DNA of 11,529 nt, taken from Candidatus Stahliibacteriota bacterium (GTDB lineage: Bacteria > Hydrothermota > Tepidihabitantia > SM23-42). The notes under the pieces are model-generated. The model ran no database searches. It saw only the letters and a program-made list of their open reading frames with translations, and was not told the origin of the DNA. The number at the start of each line of letters is the position of its first letter. Position 1 is the first letter of the stretch. Made by a program: the position numbers and the translations under genes. Location of the stretch: NCBI GenBank assembly GCA_030613445.1, contig JAUWLY010000056.1, positions 1 through 11,529 on the forward strand. Direction: 5' to 3'. Of this stretch, positions 1 to 6,538 are shown in pieces.

Positions 1-122
1 TCAAGAAATTCGAGAAATATATTTATGAAGATAAGAAAATCAAAAAAATTGACGTCAAGAACTATTCAGATCTTTGGAAAGTATATATAGATAAACACAG
101 CAAAAAGCGAGGGAAACAATGA
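1..122 (+). CDS. 3' end of an unidentified protein (partial)
   Basis: An open frame enters from the left edge and ends at TGA 120-122, giving about 39 C-terminal residues rich in lysine and ending SKKRGKQ. The stop overlaps the ATG of the next gene as ATGA, a classic translational-coupling arrangement, so this is probably a real upstream gene of the same operon. The fragment is too short and too low in complexity to assign to a family. Its coding nature rests on the continuous frame and the overlap only. Confidence 0.6.
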   Translation, partial: KKFEKYIYEDKKIKKIDVKNYSDLWKVYIDKHSKKRGKQ

Positions 123-847
123 ATTTAATATTGAGTGCATTGACATTGTTTGTGCTAAACGCCGATATTCCGGCAAAGGTCTCATTTCTGGTCGGAACGG
201 CAACTATTGACCGAGAAGGAACAAGATACTCGGTCGTGCTGAATGCCACACTTCATGTTGATGATGTGGTTACAACTGGTGACGATTCAGAATGTGAGAT
301 TCAGTTTTCAAATTATGCCCTGGTTCGTCTCCAGGCGAATGCCAGTATCAAGATTGAGAAAAAGGAAGAAACACCGAAAGGTATTTTTCATCGTATCTTC
401 GCATCTATGGGTGAGGTCATCTCTAAGGTAACCAAAATGAATGCAGGTGACGAATACGAAATCAGGACTGATGCGGCGCAAGCATTTATCAGAGGGACTA
501 CATTCAAGACAACTATTGAAGAAGATGGAACGAGTTCTTTTAGTGTATTTGAAGGGAATATCGCGGTCAAGAGTTTACTCGAAGGCGCCAAAGAAATCCT
601 TCTAAATCAGAATTTTACATCAAAAATCAAGAAAGGTGAGTTAGAACCCTTAGGCGACAAATTGTCCGACCTTGAGATTGCTGCGTTTGCCAATACTTTC
701 AAAGATTTTCTTGATCGTGGTAAGGTTCTGGATGAGCTGCGTGGCAAATTCGAAGAAGAGAAAAAGAAAAAAGAAGAAGAACTAAAAGAAAAGAAAGACG
801 ACGCTATTGATAAGACCAAGGATAAACTGAAAGGTCTATTTAAGTAA
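119..847 (+). CDS. FecR-domain secreted protein with charged C-terminal tail
   Basis: This 242-residue protein has a short uncharged hydrophobic N-terminus (residues 1-15, ending LFVLNA) that looks like a minimal signal peptide. A FecR-type domain follows at about residues 20-150: VGTATI, a DVVTTGDDSECEIQF stretch, a GEV segment, then RTDAAQAFIRGTTF and a FEGNIAV strand. That order is typical of FecR/LysM-less surface-sensing beta domains. The last 40 or so residues are almost all Lys/Glu/Asp and should form a charged helix or coil. A GAGGG sequence just upstream of the ATG serves as Shine-Dalgarno, and the start overlaps the previous stop. FecR domains occur in anti-sigma regulators, but no cytoplasmic anti-sigma segment or sigma factor is visible here, so a periplasmic structural or sensory role is more likely. 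The function is not established. Confidence 0.85.
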   Translation: MNLILSALTLFVLNADIPAKVSFLVGTATIDREGTRYSVVLNATLHVDDVVTTGDDSECEIQFSNYALVRLQANASIKIEKKEETPKGIFHRIFASMGEVISKVTKMNAGDEYEIRTDAAQAFIRGTTFKTTIEEDGTSSFSVFEGNIAVKSLLEGAKEILLNQNFTSKIKKGELEPLGDKLSDLEIAAFANTFKDFLDRGKVLDELRGKFEEEKKKKEEELKEKKDDAIDKTKDKLKGLFK

Positions 848-864
848 TTCAACAATCCGATATT

Positions 865-1743
865 GTGATATTTGGTAATGCATCAAGAACAGTCGCTATA
901 GGCTGTGCAGTACTCATTCTTATCACGTGCATTATTAATAATCGCTGTGAAGGACCGGCTCCTCATACCGGATTCAAGATCGTATCACTTTCTCCGGCAA
1001 TGACCGAGAATATATTTGCACTCGGTGCTGCGCAGGATCTGGTCGGCGTCACAACCTTTTGCGATTATCCTGAAGAAGCCAAGAAAATCTATAAAATTGG
1101 AGATTTTTCTAATCCTTCTCTTGAAAGGATTGTCAGCTTAAAGCCAGACCTGGTTATCGTCAACCTACCCGAACAAATGAGAATCAAAAGGCAACTCGAA
1201 AAACTGAATATCAATATTTTCACATCATCACCACGGACACTCGACGACATATATAATGAAATCATTGAAATCGGTCGCATAGTAAAAAAGCAACAAGCGG
1301 CTGATTCTTTAGTTAACTACATGAAAATGCATATTAGCAGGGTTGATAAACCTGTCCTGCCTGTCCCGAAGTATATCGAGGGGAATGCAGTTGAAGGATC
1401 AAGCAAGAAACGTGTGTACATTGAACTTTCACCAAGGCCCCTGGTAACCATAGGCGCACCGAGTTTCCTAAATGAGCTATTGGAAATGGCTGGAGCCGAA
1501 AATATCTTTGCTGATTTGGGCAAAGACTACCCGGTCGTTCCCCAGGAAGAAGTTATTAAACGAAACCCTGATGTCATTATCGTACTGCATCCAGTATCGA
1601 TAAAAGATCGAATGGGCTGGCAAACGGTAACCGCGATAAAAAACAATAAGGTCTATACAACCCTTAACCAGGATCACTTGATGCGGCCAGGACCGCGTTT
1701 GATAATAGGGTTTGCACAATTGAAAAGGATCATGGATGAGTAA
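865..1743 (+). CDS. BtuF-like substrate-binding protein of a cobalamin/iron-siderophore ABC importer
   Basis: This 292-residue protein matches the class III periplasmic-binding family (Peripla_BP_2). IVSLSPAMTE is followed by the LGAAQDLVGVTTFCDYPEEA segment, which is very characteristic of BtuF-type proteins. Next come GDFSNPSLERIVSLKPDLVI and a second lobe with NPDVIIVLHP. It should capture cobalamin, or another metal chelate, outside the membrane and deliver it to the permease encoded next. The N-terminus is hydrophobic (about residues 10-24) and contains L-I-T-C, a poor lipobox, so lipoprotein anchoring is possible but unproven. The start is GTG with no recognisable Shine-Dalgarno; no better in-frame start is present. 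It ends 8 bp inside the permease gene. Substrate choice between corrinoid and siderophore cannot be settled from sequence alone. Confidence 0.9.
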   Translation: MIFGNASRTVAIGCAVLILITCIINNRCEGPAPHTGFKIVSLSPAMTENIFALGAAQDLVGVTTFCDYPEEAKKIYKIGDFSNPSLERIVSLKPDLVIVNLPEQMRIKRQLEKLNINIFTSSPRTLDDIYNEIIEIGRIVKKQQAADSLVNYMKMHISRVDKPVLPVPKYIEGNAVEGSSKKRVYIELSPRPLVTIGAPSFLNELLEMAGAENIFADLGKDYPVVPQEEVIKRNPDVIIVLHPVSIKDRMGWQTVTAIKNNKVYTTLNQDHLMRPGPRLIIGFAQLKRIMDE

Positions 1744-2644
1744 ATATATACTGATTTCTCTCGTCTTCCTGGGTGCCGTGTTCCTCAGTATTATTATAGG
1801 ACCTGCTGAATTAACCATTGATATTTTGCAACTACGTATCTCGCGCGTCATTTTAGCCATTTTCGCGGGCGGCATCCTCGCTTTCTGTGGTGGGATCCTC
1901 CAGGGTTTATTTGGTAACCCTTTGGTTGAACCCTATACACTTGGTTCAGCATCAGGTGCAGCATTAGGCGGCTCAGTAGGTATGCTGCTTTTCGGTACGA
2001 TCAGTCCGCTTTTTGCTTTTTTAGGCGCGCTCGGGGTTGGCTTTTTTGTTTTCACAATCGCACGCATTGAAGGTGGCTTGCTTCGGGACCGCCTGATCCT
2101 TGCTGGTGTGGTCATGAGTTTCTTATGTTCTTCATTGGTCATGGTCATTATGGTCTTGGGTGGACGCGAGCTGTACGAAATATTGTATCTGTTAATGGGT
2201 TATCTCGGTGTGGTCATAACCTCAGCAAATCGATCAATGATTATCGCGATGATTGTCGTTTCAGGCATCCTGCTCATATATCTCTATCGATACTATCGAG
2301 AGCTCGACATAATCTCCCAGGGTATGGAAACAGCGGCTGGACTGGGCATTGATATTCAGAAACTTTCAATCATCATATTCTTAACTACTGCTTTGCTTAT
2401 CGGTATCACCGTTTCTATTGTCGGCGCCATAGGCTTTGTCGGTCTTATTGTGCCGCATATCTCAAAACTCATATTTGGACCAAAACACCTTAAGAATTTA
2501 CCTGGTTCGTTCTTGCTCGGTGCAACATTCTTGCTCCTTGCCGATACTATCGCACGCGTGATCACTGTCTATGAACTTCCCGTCGGTGTCGTCACATCAT
2601 TGGTCGGAGTACCGTTTTTTATCTACCTTTACAGGAAAAGATGA
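1736..2644 (+). CDS. FecCD/BtuC-family ABC importer permease
   Basis: This 302-residue integral membrane protein is of the BtuC/FhuB/FecCD family. Diagnostic segments are RISRVILAIFAGG, GGILQGLFGNPLVEPYTLG with the following GSASGAALGG, and the C-terminal IGFVGLIVPHISK and LLADTIAR motifs. The hydrophobic profile fits eight to ten helices. It is somewhat shorter than the usual 320-350 residues, with a contracted loop between the first helix and the R-S-R motif (RISR where RLPR is commoner). An AAAAGGA Shine-Dalgarno lies about 5 nt upstream, inside the end of the substrate-binding gene, with an 8-bp overlap. It forms the translocation pore with the ATPase encoded at 2973. Unusually, the ATPase gene does not follow directly but after about 300 bp of repeats. 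Confidence 0.92.
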   Translation: MSKYILISLVFLGAVFLSIIIGPAELTIDILQLRISRVILAIFAGGILAFCGGILQGLFGNPLVEPYTLGSASGAALGGSVGMLLFGTISPLFAFLGALGVGFFVFTIARIEGGLLRDRLILAGVVMSFLCSSLVMVIMVLGGRELYEILYLLMGYLGVVITSANRSMIIAMIVVSGILLIYLYRYYRELDIISQGMETAAGLGIDIQKLSIIIFLTTALLIGITVSIVGAIGFVGLIVPHISKLIFGPKHLKNLPGSFLLGATFLLLADTIARVITVYELPVGVVTSLVGVPFFIYLYRKR

Positions 2645-2657
2645 GTAGATCTATATT

Positions 2658-2716
2658 ATGTAGTTGCTTGATTCATCAAGCGCTTTCTTCCTGCCCGATA
2701 AATCGGGTGACTACAT
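2658..2716. repeat. 59-bp double-hairpin palindromic element (MITE/REP-like)
   Basis: The outer arms ATGTAGT (2658-2664) and ACTACAT (2710-2716) are exact inverted repeats. Nested inside are two perfect hairpins, GCTTGAT/ATCAAGC (2666-2672, 2675-2681) and CCCGAT/ATCGGG (2694-2699, 2702-2707). This predicts a three-way-junction fold in single-stranded DNA or RNA, the architecture of mobile palindromic repeats. It begins 14 bp after the permease stop. Mobility is inferred from structure; no transposase is encoded in it. Confidence 0.75.
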
Positions 2717-2831
2717 GGGTTAAGATAAATCGGGTGACTACATGGGTTAAGATAAATCGGGTGACTACATGGGTTGAGATAAATCGCGTGACTACATGGG
2801 TTAGGATATATCGGGCGGACTATACGGGTTG
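2697..2831. repeat. Five tandem 27-bp repeat units
   Basis: Head-to-tail units start at 2697, 2724, 2751, 2778 and 2805, each based on GATAAATCGGGTGACTACAT followed by GGGTTAA. Units 1 and 2 are identical, unit 3 has one change, unit 4 has two, and unit 5 is clearly degenerate. Unit 1 overlaps the right half of the 59-bp palindromic element, so the array appears to be an amplification of that half. No spacers separate the units, so it is not a CRISPR. The unit length is a multiple of three, which leaves an open frame through the array, but this does not make it a gene. Confidence 0.9.
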
Positions 2832-2859
2832 ACCGAGAATGTCGAAATTTGAAGGAGTA

Positions 2860-2953
2860 GAGCCTTTAGGCTCGCCCCGTTAAATAAAGGTGAGGTATAT
2901 AGAAGGATGTTTTTGGTATACTGGAATCAGTATTTAAACGGGGCTCGTTAAAT
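2860..2953. repeat. Imperfect inverted-repeat element upstream of the ATPase gene
   Basis: A perfect hairpin GAGCCT/AGGCTC (2860-2873) is followed by GCCCCGTTAAATA (2874-2886). This pairs, with a one-base indel, with TATTTAAACGGGGC (2931-2944). The octamer CGTTAAAT is present at 2878-2885 and again at 2946-2953. The whole looks like a small non-coding mobile or structural element whose right end reaches the start region of the ATPase gene. The interval 2832-2951 shows no convincing promoter or gene. Confidence 0.55.
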
Positions 2954-2958
2954 GAGAT

Positions 2959-2962
2959 GGAG
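2959..2962 (+). promoter_or_regulatory. Shine-Dalgarno deciding the ATPase start
   Basis: GGAG ends 10 nt before the ATG at 2973. The alternative in-frame ATG at 2952 has no purine-rich site upstream and would add seven residues (MRWRYDS) not expected in this family, so 2973 is preferred. Confidence 0.55.
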
Positions 2963-2972
2963 ATACGACAGC

Positions 2973-3755
2973 ATGAATATCATTGAAACCCGAGATATCT
3001 CTTTTTCCTATAATACAAAAGAGGTGCTGACCAATGTTTCGTTGTTCCTGAAACAAGGTGAGTTTCTCGGTATCATCGGTCCTAATGGTGCTGGCAAATC
3101 AACTATTCTAAGGTTGATCTGCGGTATATTAAAACCGAAGCACGGAATAATTACGATCTCAGGTAACGACACGCGCGGTATTGAACGCAAGCAACTCGCT
3201 AAAAAGATCGCCTTTGTGCCCCAGGAAACTCACTTTGCTCTAAATTTCACGATCGAGGAAATAGTCATGATGGGGAGATTTCCATATCTACGTGCATTCC
3301 AAAGAGAGAACAAAATCGATTATGAGGCGCGCGACCATGCACTGGTATATACTGATATCCAGGAATTCAGAAAAAGACCGATAAACTCATTATCTTCAGG
3401 TGAACGACAACGCGTGGTCTTAGCCCGGGCTTTAGCTCAAGAACCAGCCATACTCATCCTTGACGAACCAACCAGCCACCTTGACCTGCACCATCAATTC
3501 GCGATAATGGAACTCTTAAAAAAACTGAATAAAGAAGGTATGTCAATAATAGCAGTCAATCATGATCTGAATTTAGCCAGCCTATATTGTGAACGTCTGG
3601 TTCTCTTACATCAAGGCAAGATTTTTGAACAAGGAAGTCCCAGCGAGTTAATAAATGAGAGGACTTTAAAAGAGGTTTACCAGACTGATGTCAAGGTCAT
3701 CAAACATCCGCATAAAGACGTACCCCATATTCTGTTAAAGCCCAAGGGAGAATAA
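2973..3755 (+). CDS. BtuD/FecE-like ABC importer ATPase
   Basis: This is a 260-residue cytoplasmic ATPase that powers the importer formed with the permease at 1736. In order: Walker A GPNGAGKST (about residues 36-44), Q-loop PQE (about 83-85), signature LSSGERQRV (about 140-148), Walker B ILILDEPTSHLD (about 160-171), and the switch histidine in VNHDLNLAS. All catalytic motifs are intact. The MMGRFPY segment after the Q-loop is typical of the vitamin B12/siderophore branch. I take the second ATG as start because it has GGAG upstream; an ATG at 2952 in the same frame is possible. The gene is separated from its permease by repeats, but it is in the same direction with no terminator strong enough to rule out read-through. 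Confidence 0.92.
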   Translation: MNIIETRDISFSYNTKEVLTNVSLFLKQGEFLGIIGPNGAGKSTILRLICGILKPKHGIITISGNDTRGIERKQLAKKIAFVPQETHFALNFTIEEIVMMGRFPYLRAFQRENKIDYEARDHALVYTDIQEFRKRPINSLSSGERQRVVLARALAQEPAILILDEPTSHLDLHHQFAIMELLKKLNKEGMSIIAVNHDLNLASLYCERLVLLHQGKIFEQGSPSELINERTLKEVYQTDVKVIKHPHKDVPHILLKPKGE

Positions 3756-3756
3756 G

Positions 3757-4176
3757 ATGGAAATTATAAATCAGAGAATTACCTTGAAGACCAAGGGCAG
3801 CGGTGATCTTGTAAATATCACTGATGAGATATCAGAACTGCTCCAAAAGTCGAAACTGATTAAGGGTAATGTCACAGTCTTTAATATCGGCTCAACCGCC
3901 GCGATCACAACCTTTGAATTCGAACCAGGTATGATAAAGGATATGCAGGAGCTATACGAAAAGATCGTTCCGTCAAGTCAACATTACCATCATGATGATA
4001 CGTGGGGTGATGCCAATGGGTTCAGCCATCTGCGTGCTGCGCTTCAGGGACCGTCTTTGACCATACCATTTGAAAAGGGTAGCCTCTTACTGGGCACATG
4101 GCAACAAGTTGTCCTTGCTGAGTTTGACAACCGACCGCGCCAGCGCAAAATTGTAGTTCAGATAATTGGGGAATGA
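3757..4176 (+). CDS. YjbQ/UPF0047 family protein (secondary thiamine-phosphate synthase-like)
   Basis: This 139-residue protein matches the compact YjbQ family in length and motifs: HYHHDDTWGDANGFSHLRAALQ (split here as HYHHDDTWGD at 76-85 and NGFSHLRAALQGPS at 87-100), then GTWQQVVLAEFDNRPRQRK at about 113-131. The clustered histidines and acidic residues form the conserved putative active or metal site. Some family members show weak thiamine-phosphate synthase activity, but the true cellular role is not established. It begins 1 bp after the ATPase stop with GGGAG as Shine-Dalgarno, so it is co-transcribed with the importer gene. No other thiamine gene is nearby, so the link to uptake of the importer substrate is only positional. 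Confidence 0.9.
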   Translation: MEIINQRITLKTKGSGDLVNITDEISELLQKSKLIKGNVTVFNIGSTAAITTFEFEPGMIKDMQELYEKIVPSSQHYHHDDTWGDANGFSHLRAALQGPSLTIPFEKGSLLLGTWQQVVLAEFDNRPRQRKIVVQIIGE

Positions 4177-4199
4177 AAAAACCGTTTCACGAAAAATAA

Positions 4200-4221
4200 G
4201 CAGGTCTGACCCCATATCTGC
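4200..4221. repeat. Solitary REP-like hairpin with TGACCCCAT core
   Basis: GCAGGT (4200-4205) pairs with ATCTGC (4216-4221), one G-T wobble included, leaving a 10-base loop that contains most of TGACCCCAT (4207-4215). The same nonamer occurs in both boundary repeats of the transposase element at 5497-6564, in one orientation or the other, which suggests this is a related stand-alone repeat. The match is short, so the relationship is an inference. Confidence 0.5.
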
Positions 4222-4222
4222 C

Positions 4223-4265
4223 TTAAAATAAAAGCGGGGCAATGTAAGCCCCGCTTTTATTTTAA
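4223..4265. terminator. Strong bidirectional intrinsic terminator
   Basis: Perfect 18-bp arms (4223-4240 and 4248-4265) enclose the 7-nt loop AATGTAA. The core is GCGGGGC/GCCCCGC, flanked by A-rich sequence on one side and T-rich sequence on the other. Either strand therefore yields a GC stem followed by U-rich RNA. It lies between the convergent yjbQ-like gene and the leftward secreted-protein gene and should terminate both. Confidence 0.92.
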
Positions 4266-4274
4266 AAACCACAA

Positions 4275-5423
4275 TTATTCTATTACAACGAGATTTTCTG
4301 TTACCGTGGATTCACCGCAAATTAGTCTTACAAAATACAAACCACTCGGTACATTCACATCTCTGGCATCTTCTCTATTCCAAGTAACCTTATATAACCC
4401 GATTTCTTTGTATTCATTGATCAATGTAATTACATGTTGTCCGGCTTTATTGAAGATCTGCAGTTTAACATCTGTGGCGGTCGGTACGTGATAGCTAATC
4501 GTTGTTGTGTTGACAAAAGGATCAGGCGTAATATTTAGCTGTAATTTCGGTGCCAGATCTTGAGGTGGTATTTCTGAAACACCAAGAACTCCAAATGCAT
4601 CGAGCATACCAGTAACCATAGCCACCCATTCACTCCAATCTGATGAATCAGGGTGCACTCTGCCATCAATTGCCCAGAATGCACTCTTCCACTCACCCCA
4701 TCCTGGATAGAATATGCCGACAGTTCTAAGACTATCTACATCTTCAAGTACAGCATGACAAGTCACTGTGGTATCAGGGATTAACTCATCCGTGAACCAA
4801 TCATTCTCCTGATAGTCAGGAATAGCAGTAATACTCCAACCGCTAATCTCTGCGAGTCCATCAAGATTTATTATGGAGTCATAAGCATTATAGTCCTGAT
4901 TTGCATCTGAAAGATGAAAATATGTATCCATCCACCACATCGGTAGACCACTCCATAGAGCGTCCTGACCAATCAGCCATACCATTCCACCGGTCGTAAG
5001 ATAATCGGCCACATTTGTCTGATCATTCTCAGTCAACGCCGCAGTATCTTGCCACCAGTAATCATAGGTATTCCATATTAGCAACTCATACTGTAGCATC
5101 GTGTCAAGAGGGGGACCATCCTCACCAGGTGTTTGGGTTGGTCCATACCATCCATAGTTGCCTGTCCCGAGGATCTCAGTGAGAACACTGTCCCAGACTG
5201 GATCAGGCACTACCCCTGGGCCAAACCCAAGATCATTAAGGTCTTCAACAAAAAGCACTCCGCCCTGACGCAACGCGGGACGATACGGAGTTGGTTGATC
5301 ATTGATGATTTTGGTAACCGGTCTGCTATCATCGTTATCTCCACGGGTATACGGATTCGCAAAAGCCATAGAGAACAACACGAGACACAGAAATATAACA
5401 CAGATTTTTAATGGATGTTTCAT
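4275..5423 (-). CDS. Secreted protein with type IX-like C-terminal sorting domain
   Basis: This 382-residue exported protein has a classical signal peptide (MKHPLKICVIFLCLVLFSMAFA). The central region, about residues 50-280, has strand/helix segments such as GGVLFVEDLNDLGF, YELLIWNTYDYWW and LTTGGMVWLIGQDA, suggesting a glutamine-amidotransferase-like (ThuA-type) alpha/beta fold without an obvious catalytic triad. The final 90 or so residues are a FlgD-Ig/Por-secretion-type module: NITPDPFVNTTTISY, VKLQIFNKAGQ, then VPSGLYFVRL and terminal LVVIE. Such tails direct type IX secretion or surface attachment in Bacteroidota-related phyla. The ATG at 5423 is chosen over an upstream frame extension because AAAGGAG lies 5 nt before it and the signal peptide begins there. 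The function of the central region is unknown. Confidence 0.88.
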   Translation of the reverse strand: MKHPLKICVIFLCLVLFSMAFANPYTRGDNDDSRPVTKIINDQPTPYRPALRQGGVLFVEDLNDLGFGPGVVPDPVWDSVLTEILGTGNYGWYGPTQTPGEDGPPLDTMLQYELLIWNTYDYWWQDTAALTENDQTNVADYLTTGGMVWLIGQDALWSGLPMWWMDTYFHLSDANQDYNAYDSIINLDGLAEISGWSITAIPDYQENDWFTDELIPDTTVTCHAVLEDVDSLRTVGIFYPGWGEWKSAFWAIDGRVHPDSSDWSEWVAMVTGMLDAFGVLGVSEIPPQDLAPKLQLNITPDPFVNTTTISYHVPTATDVKLQIFNKAGQHVITLINEYKEIGLYKVTWNREDARDVNVPSGLYFVRLICGESTVTENLVVIE

Positions 5424-5436
5424 AAAATCTCCTTTC

Positions 5437-5448
5437 GGCCTATTGGCC
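5437..5448 (-). promoter_or_regulatory. Hairpin at the predicted 5' end of the secreted-protein mRNA
   Basis: GGCC-AATA-GGCC forms a 4-bp GC stem that starts at about the predicted transcription start (near 5448) and ends just before the AAAGGAG ribosome site (5429-5435). It could stabilise the 5' end or tune ribosome access. The structure is short, so a functional role is a guess. Confidence 0.4.
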
Positions 5449-5454
5449 TTTTTT

Positions 5455-5482
5455 ATTATAAGCATTATTATTATTATGTCAA
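5455..5482 (-). promoter_or_regulatory. Consensus sigma-70-type promoter of the secreted-protein gene
   Basis: On the minus strand TTGACA (5482-5477) and TATAAT (5460-5455) are separated by 16 bp, both hexamers matching the housekeeping consensus perfectly. The spacer is mostly a TAA trinucleotide run. Transcription should start near 5448, giving a leader of about 25 nt with a good Shine-Dalgarno. Confidence 0.85.
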
Positions 5483-5496
5483 GGCAACGCACACAG

Positions 5497-5522
5497 TGGG
5501 GTCAAATCTCTACATTCTACAT
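5497..5522. repeat. Left inverted repeat of the RAYT element
   Basis: The 26-bp arm starts TGGGGTCAAATC and ends in a doubled TCTACAT. It differs from the reverse complement of 6539-6564 by one base (A versus G in the middle). On the minus strand it supplies the last codons and TAG stop of the transposase. Confidence 0.85.
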
Positions 5523-6499
5523 GCATTGGTCACACTTTGCTCAATCTCCTCATATCTTTGTTTCACCGTCTCATTCTTTTTCATCTGCTCCCGGAAACGA
5601 CGCCGTAAGAGATATACCGCACCATAATCAATACCACCTAACAAAGATCCTATCTGTCTCTGCGTAATCTCACAGTATTTATATAACAACTCAGCCACAA
5701 TACCCCGCAATACGCCATTCACACCACGCTGCTCTAATGATTCCTTCCTGATCCCACACCCCTGCCTCAAAATCCCTAACAACACCTCCGGCTCCAACAC
5801 ATGCATTACTAACTCTCGATACGACGGCTGCTCACGACGGGAACCACATCTCAAATACTGCTTCACTTCTTTCAAATAATCATCATCCCCTAAGATTATC
5901 CTGCTTTTTACCTCCTTAAAAGGATTTTCAATATCCCGCTTCAATCCATCACGCACAAAATCCCGATATGCATGCCGTCCACCAACCATGGACAGAATTA
6001 AATCATACGCTATGATCGACGCTGCGTGATGCTCAGTCACATAGCTACGAAGACTGCTCCATGGGTAATCACGGACACACCGCCATTTCTCCGAATACGC
6101 CATCGACTTCATCCCCCTCACCCGCACGATGTTTAAATGAAGATACCGGGACACCTCTAATACATAGTTGTCGGCATCAATCAAGAATGCCATATACCTG
6201 CCCTGATACAGATTACCACAACGTTTGTGACGCCAGTTGAACCACCCCGTATAACATATATTAAAGTGTCGCATGAATTCAGAACAATTTGCTTTTCTGG
6301 TCTGAATGAGCAAATGAAAATGATTGCGCATCAAAATGTATGCATACAGAAAAACCTGATAGGTTTCCAAGGATACAGCAAGCAGGGCAAGAAACTTATA
6401 CCGATCCTTGTCATCAGCATAGATACTCCGACGCTCAATACCACGACAGGTAATATGATAGTAAGCACCAGGGAATTGAATCCTTAGAGGCCTTGCCAT
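5510..6499 (-). CDS. REP-associated tyrosine transposase (RAYT) with C-terminal DnaA-like helix-turn-helix
   Basis: This 329-residue protein belongs to the Y1 HUH transposase superfamily (Transposase_17). The N-terminus MARPLRIQFPGAYYHITCRG is the family hallmark. The metal-binding HUH motif is in RNHFHLL (His60, His62), followed by the YTGWFNWRH helix (83-91), GNLYQGRYMA (95-104), SRYLHLN (117-123) and DYPWSSLRSY (144-153). The catalytic tyrosine should lie in the 80-120 region; I cannot assign it with certainty. Residues about 264-305 (LLYKYCEITQRQIG, then DYGAVYLLRRRF) resemble the DnaA domain IV helix-turn-helix seen in longer RAYTs, probably a second DNA-binding module for the flanking repeats. 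No frameshift is present, so it may be active. A promoter 6 nt before the ATG suggests leaderless translation; no Shine-Dalgarno is seen. Confidence 0.92.
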   Translation of the reverse strand: MARPLRIQFPGAYYHITCRGIERRSIYADDKDRYKFLALLAVSLETYQVFLYAYILMRNHFHLLIQTRKANCSEFMRHFNICYTGWFNWRHKRCGNLYQGRYMAFLIDADNYVLEVSRYLHLNIVRVRGMKSMAYSEKWRCVRDYPWSSLRSYVTEHHAASIIAYDLILSMVGGRHAYRDFVRDGLKRDIENPFKEVKSRIILGDDDYLKEVKQYLRCGSRREQPSYRELVMHVLEPEVLLGILRQGCGIRKESLEQRGVNGVLRGIVAELLYKYCEITQRQIGSLLGGIDYGAVYLLRRRFREQMKKNETVKQRYEEIEQSVTNACRM

Positions 6500-6505
6500 G
6501 AAACC

Positions 6506-6533
6506 ATTATGGCTAGCCTGCGCTTCCTGTCAA
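6506..6533 (-). promoter_or_regulatory. Promoter of the RAYT gene, probably leaderless
   Basis: On the minus strand TTGACA (6533-6528) and CATAAT (6511-6506) are separated by 16 bp. Exactly 6 nt (GGTTTC) separate the -10 box from the ATG at 6499, so transcription is predicted to start at or next to the A of the start codon. It lies inside the element's right boundary repeat, so it would move with the gene. Confidence 0.75.
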
Positions 6534-6538
6534 GAGTA

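Noticed and set aside
848..864. Cobalamin riboswitch upstream of the BtuF-like gene.
   Set aside because: Only 17 bp separate it from the FecR-domain gene, far too short for the riboswitch, and no B12-box-like sequence was seen there.
2697..2831. Possible CRISPR array.
   Set aside because: The units are directly adjacent with no spacers, and no cas gene is nearby.
2641..2832. A 63-codon open frame with 9-residue repeats (INRVTTWVK) overlapping the permease stop.
   Set aside because: The frame stays open because the 27-bp DNA repeat is a multiple of three. The sequence is explained by palindromic and tandem DNA repeats, and no protein family is recognisable.
2952..2972. Upstream ATG as the start of the ABC ATPase.
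   Set aside because: It has no Shine-Dalgarno and lies in a repeat element. The second ATG at 2973 has GGAG 10 nt upstream and begins where family members usually begin.
5424..5492. N-terminal extension of the secreted protein to 5492.
   Set aside because: The extension runs through the promoter and a TAA-repeat spacer. The ATG at 5423 has AAAGGAG and begins a proper signal peptide.
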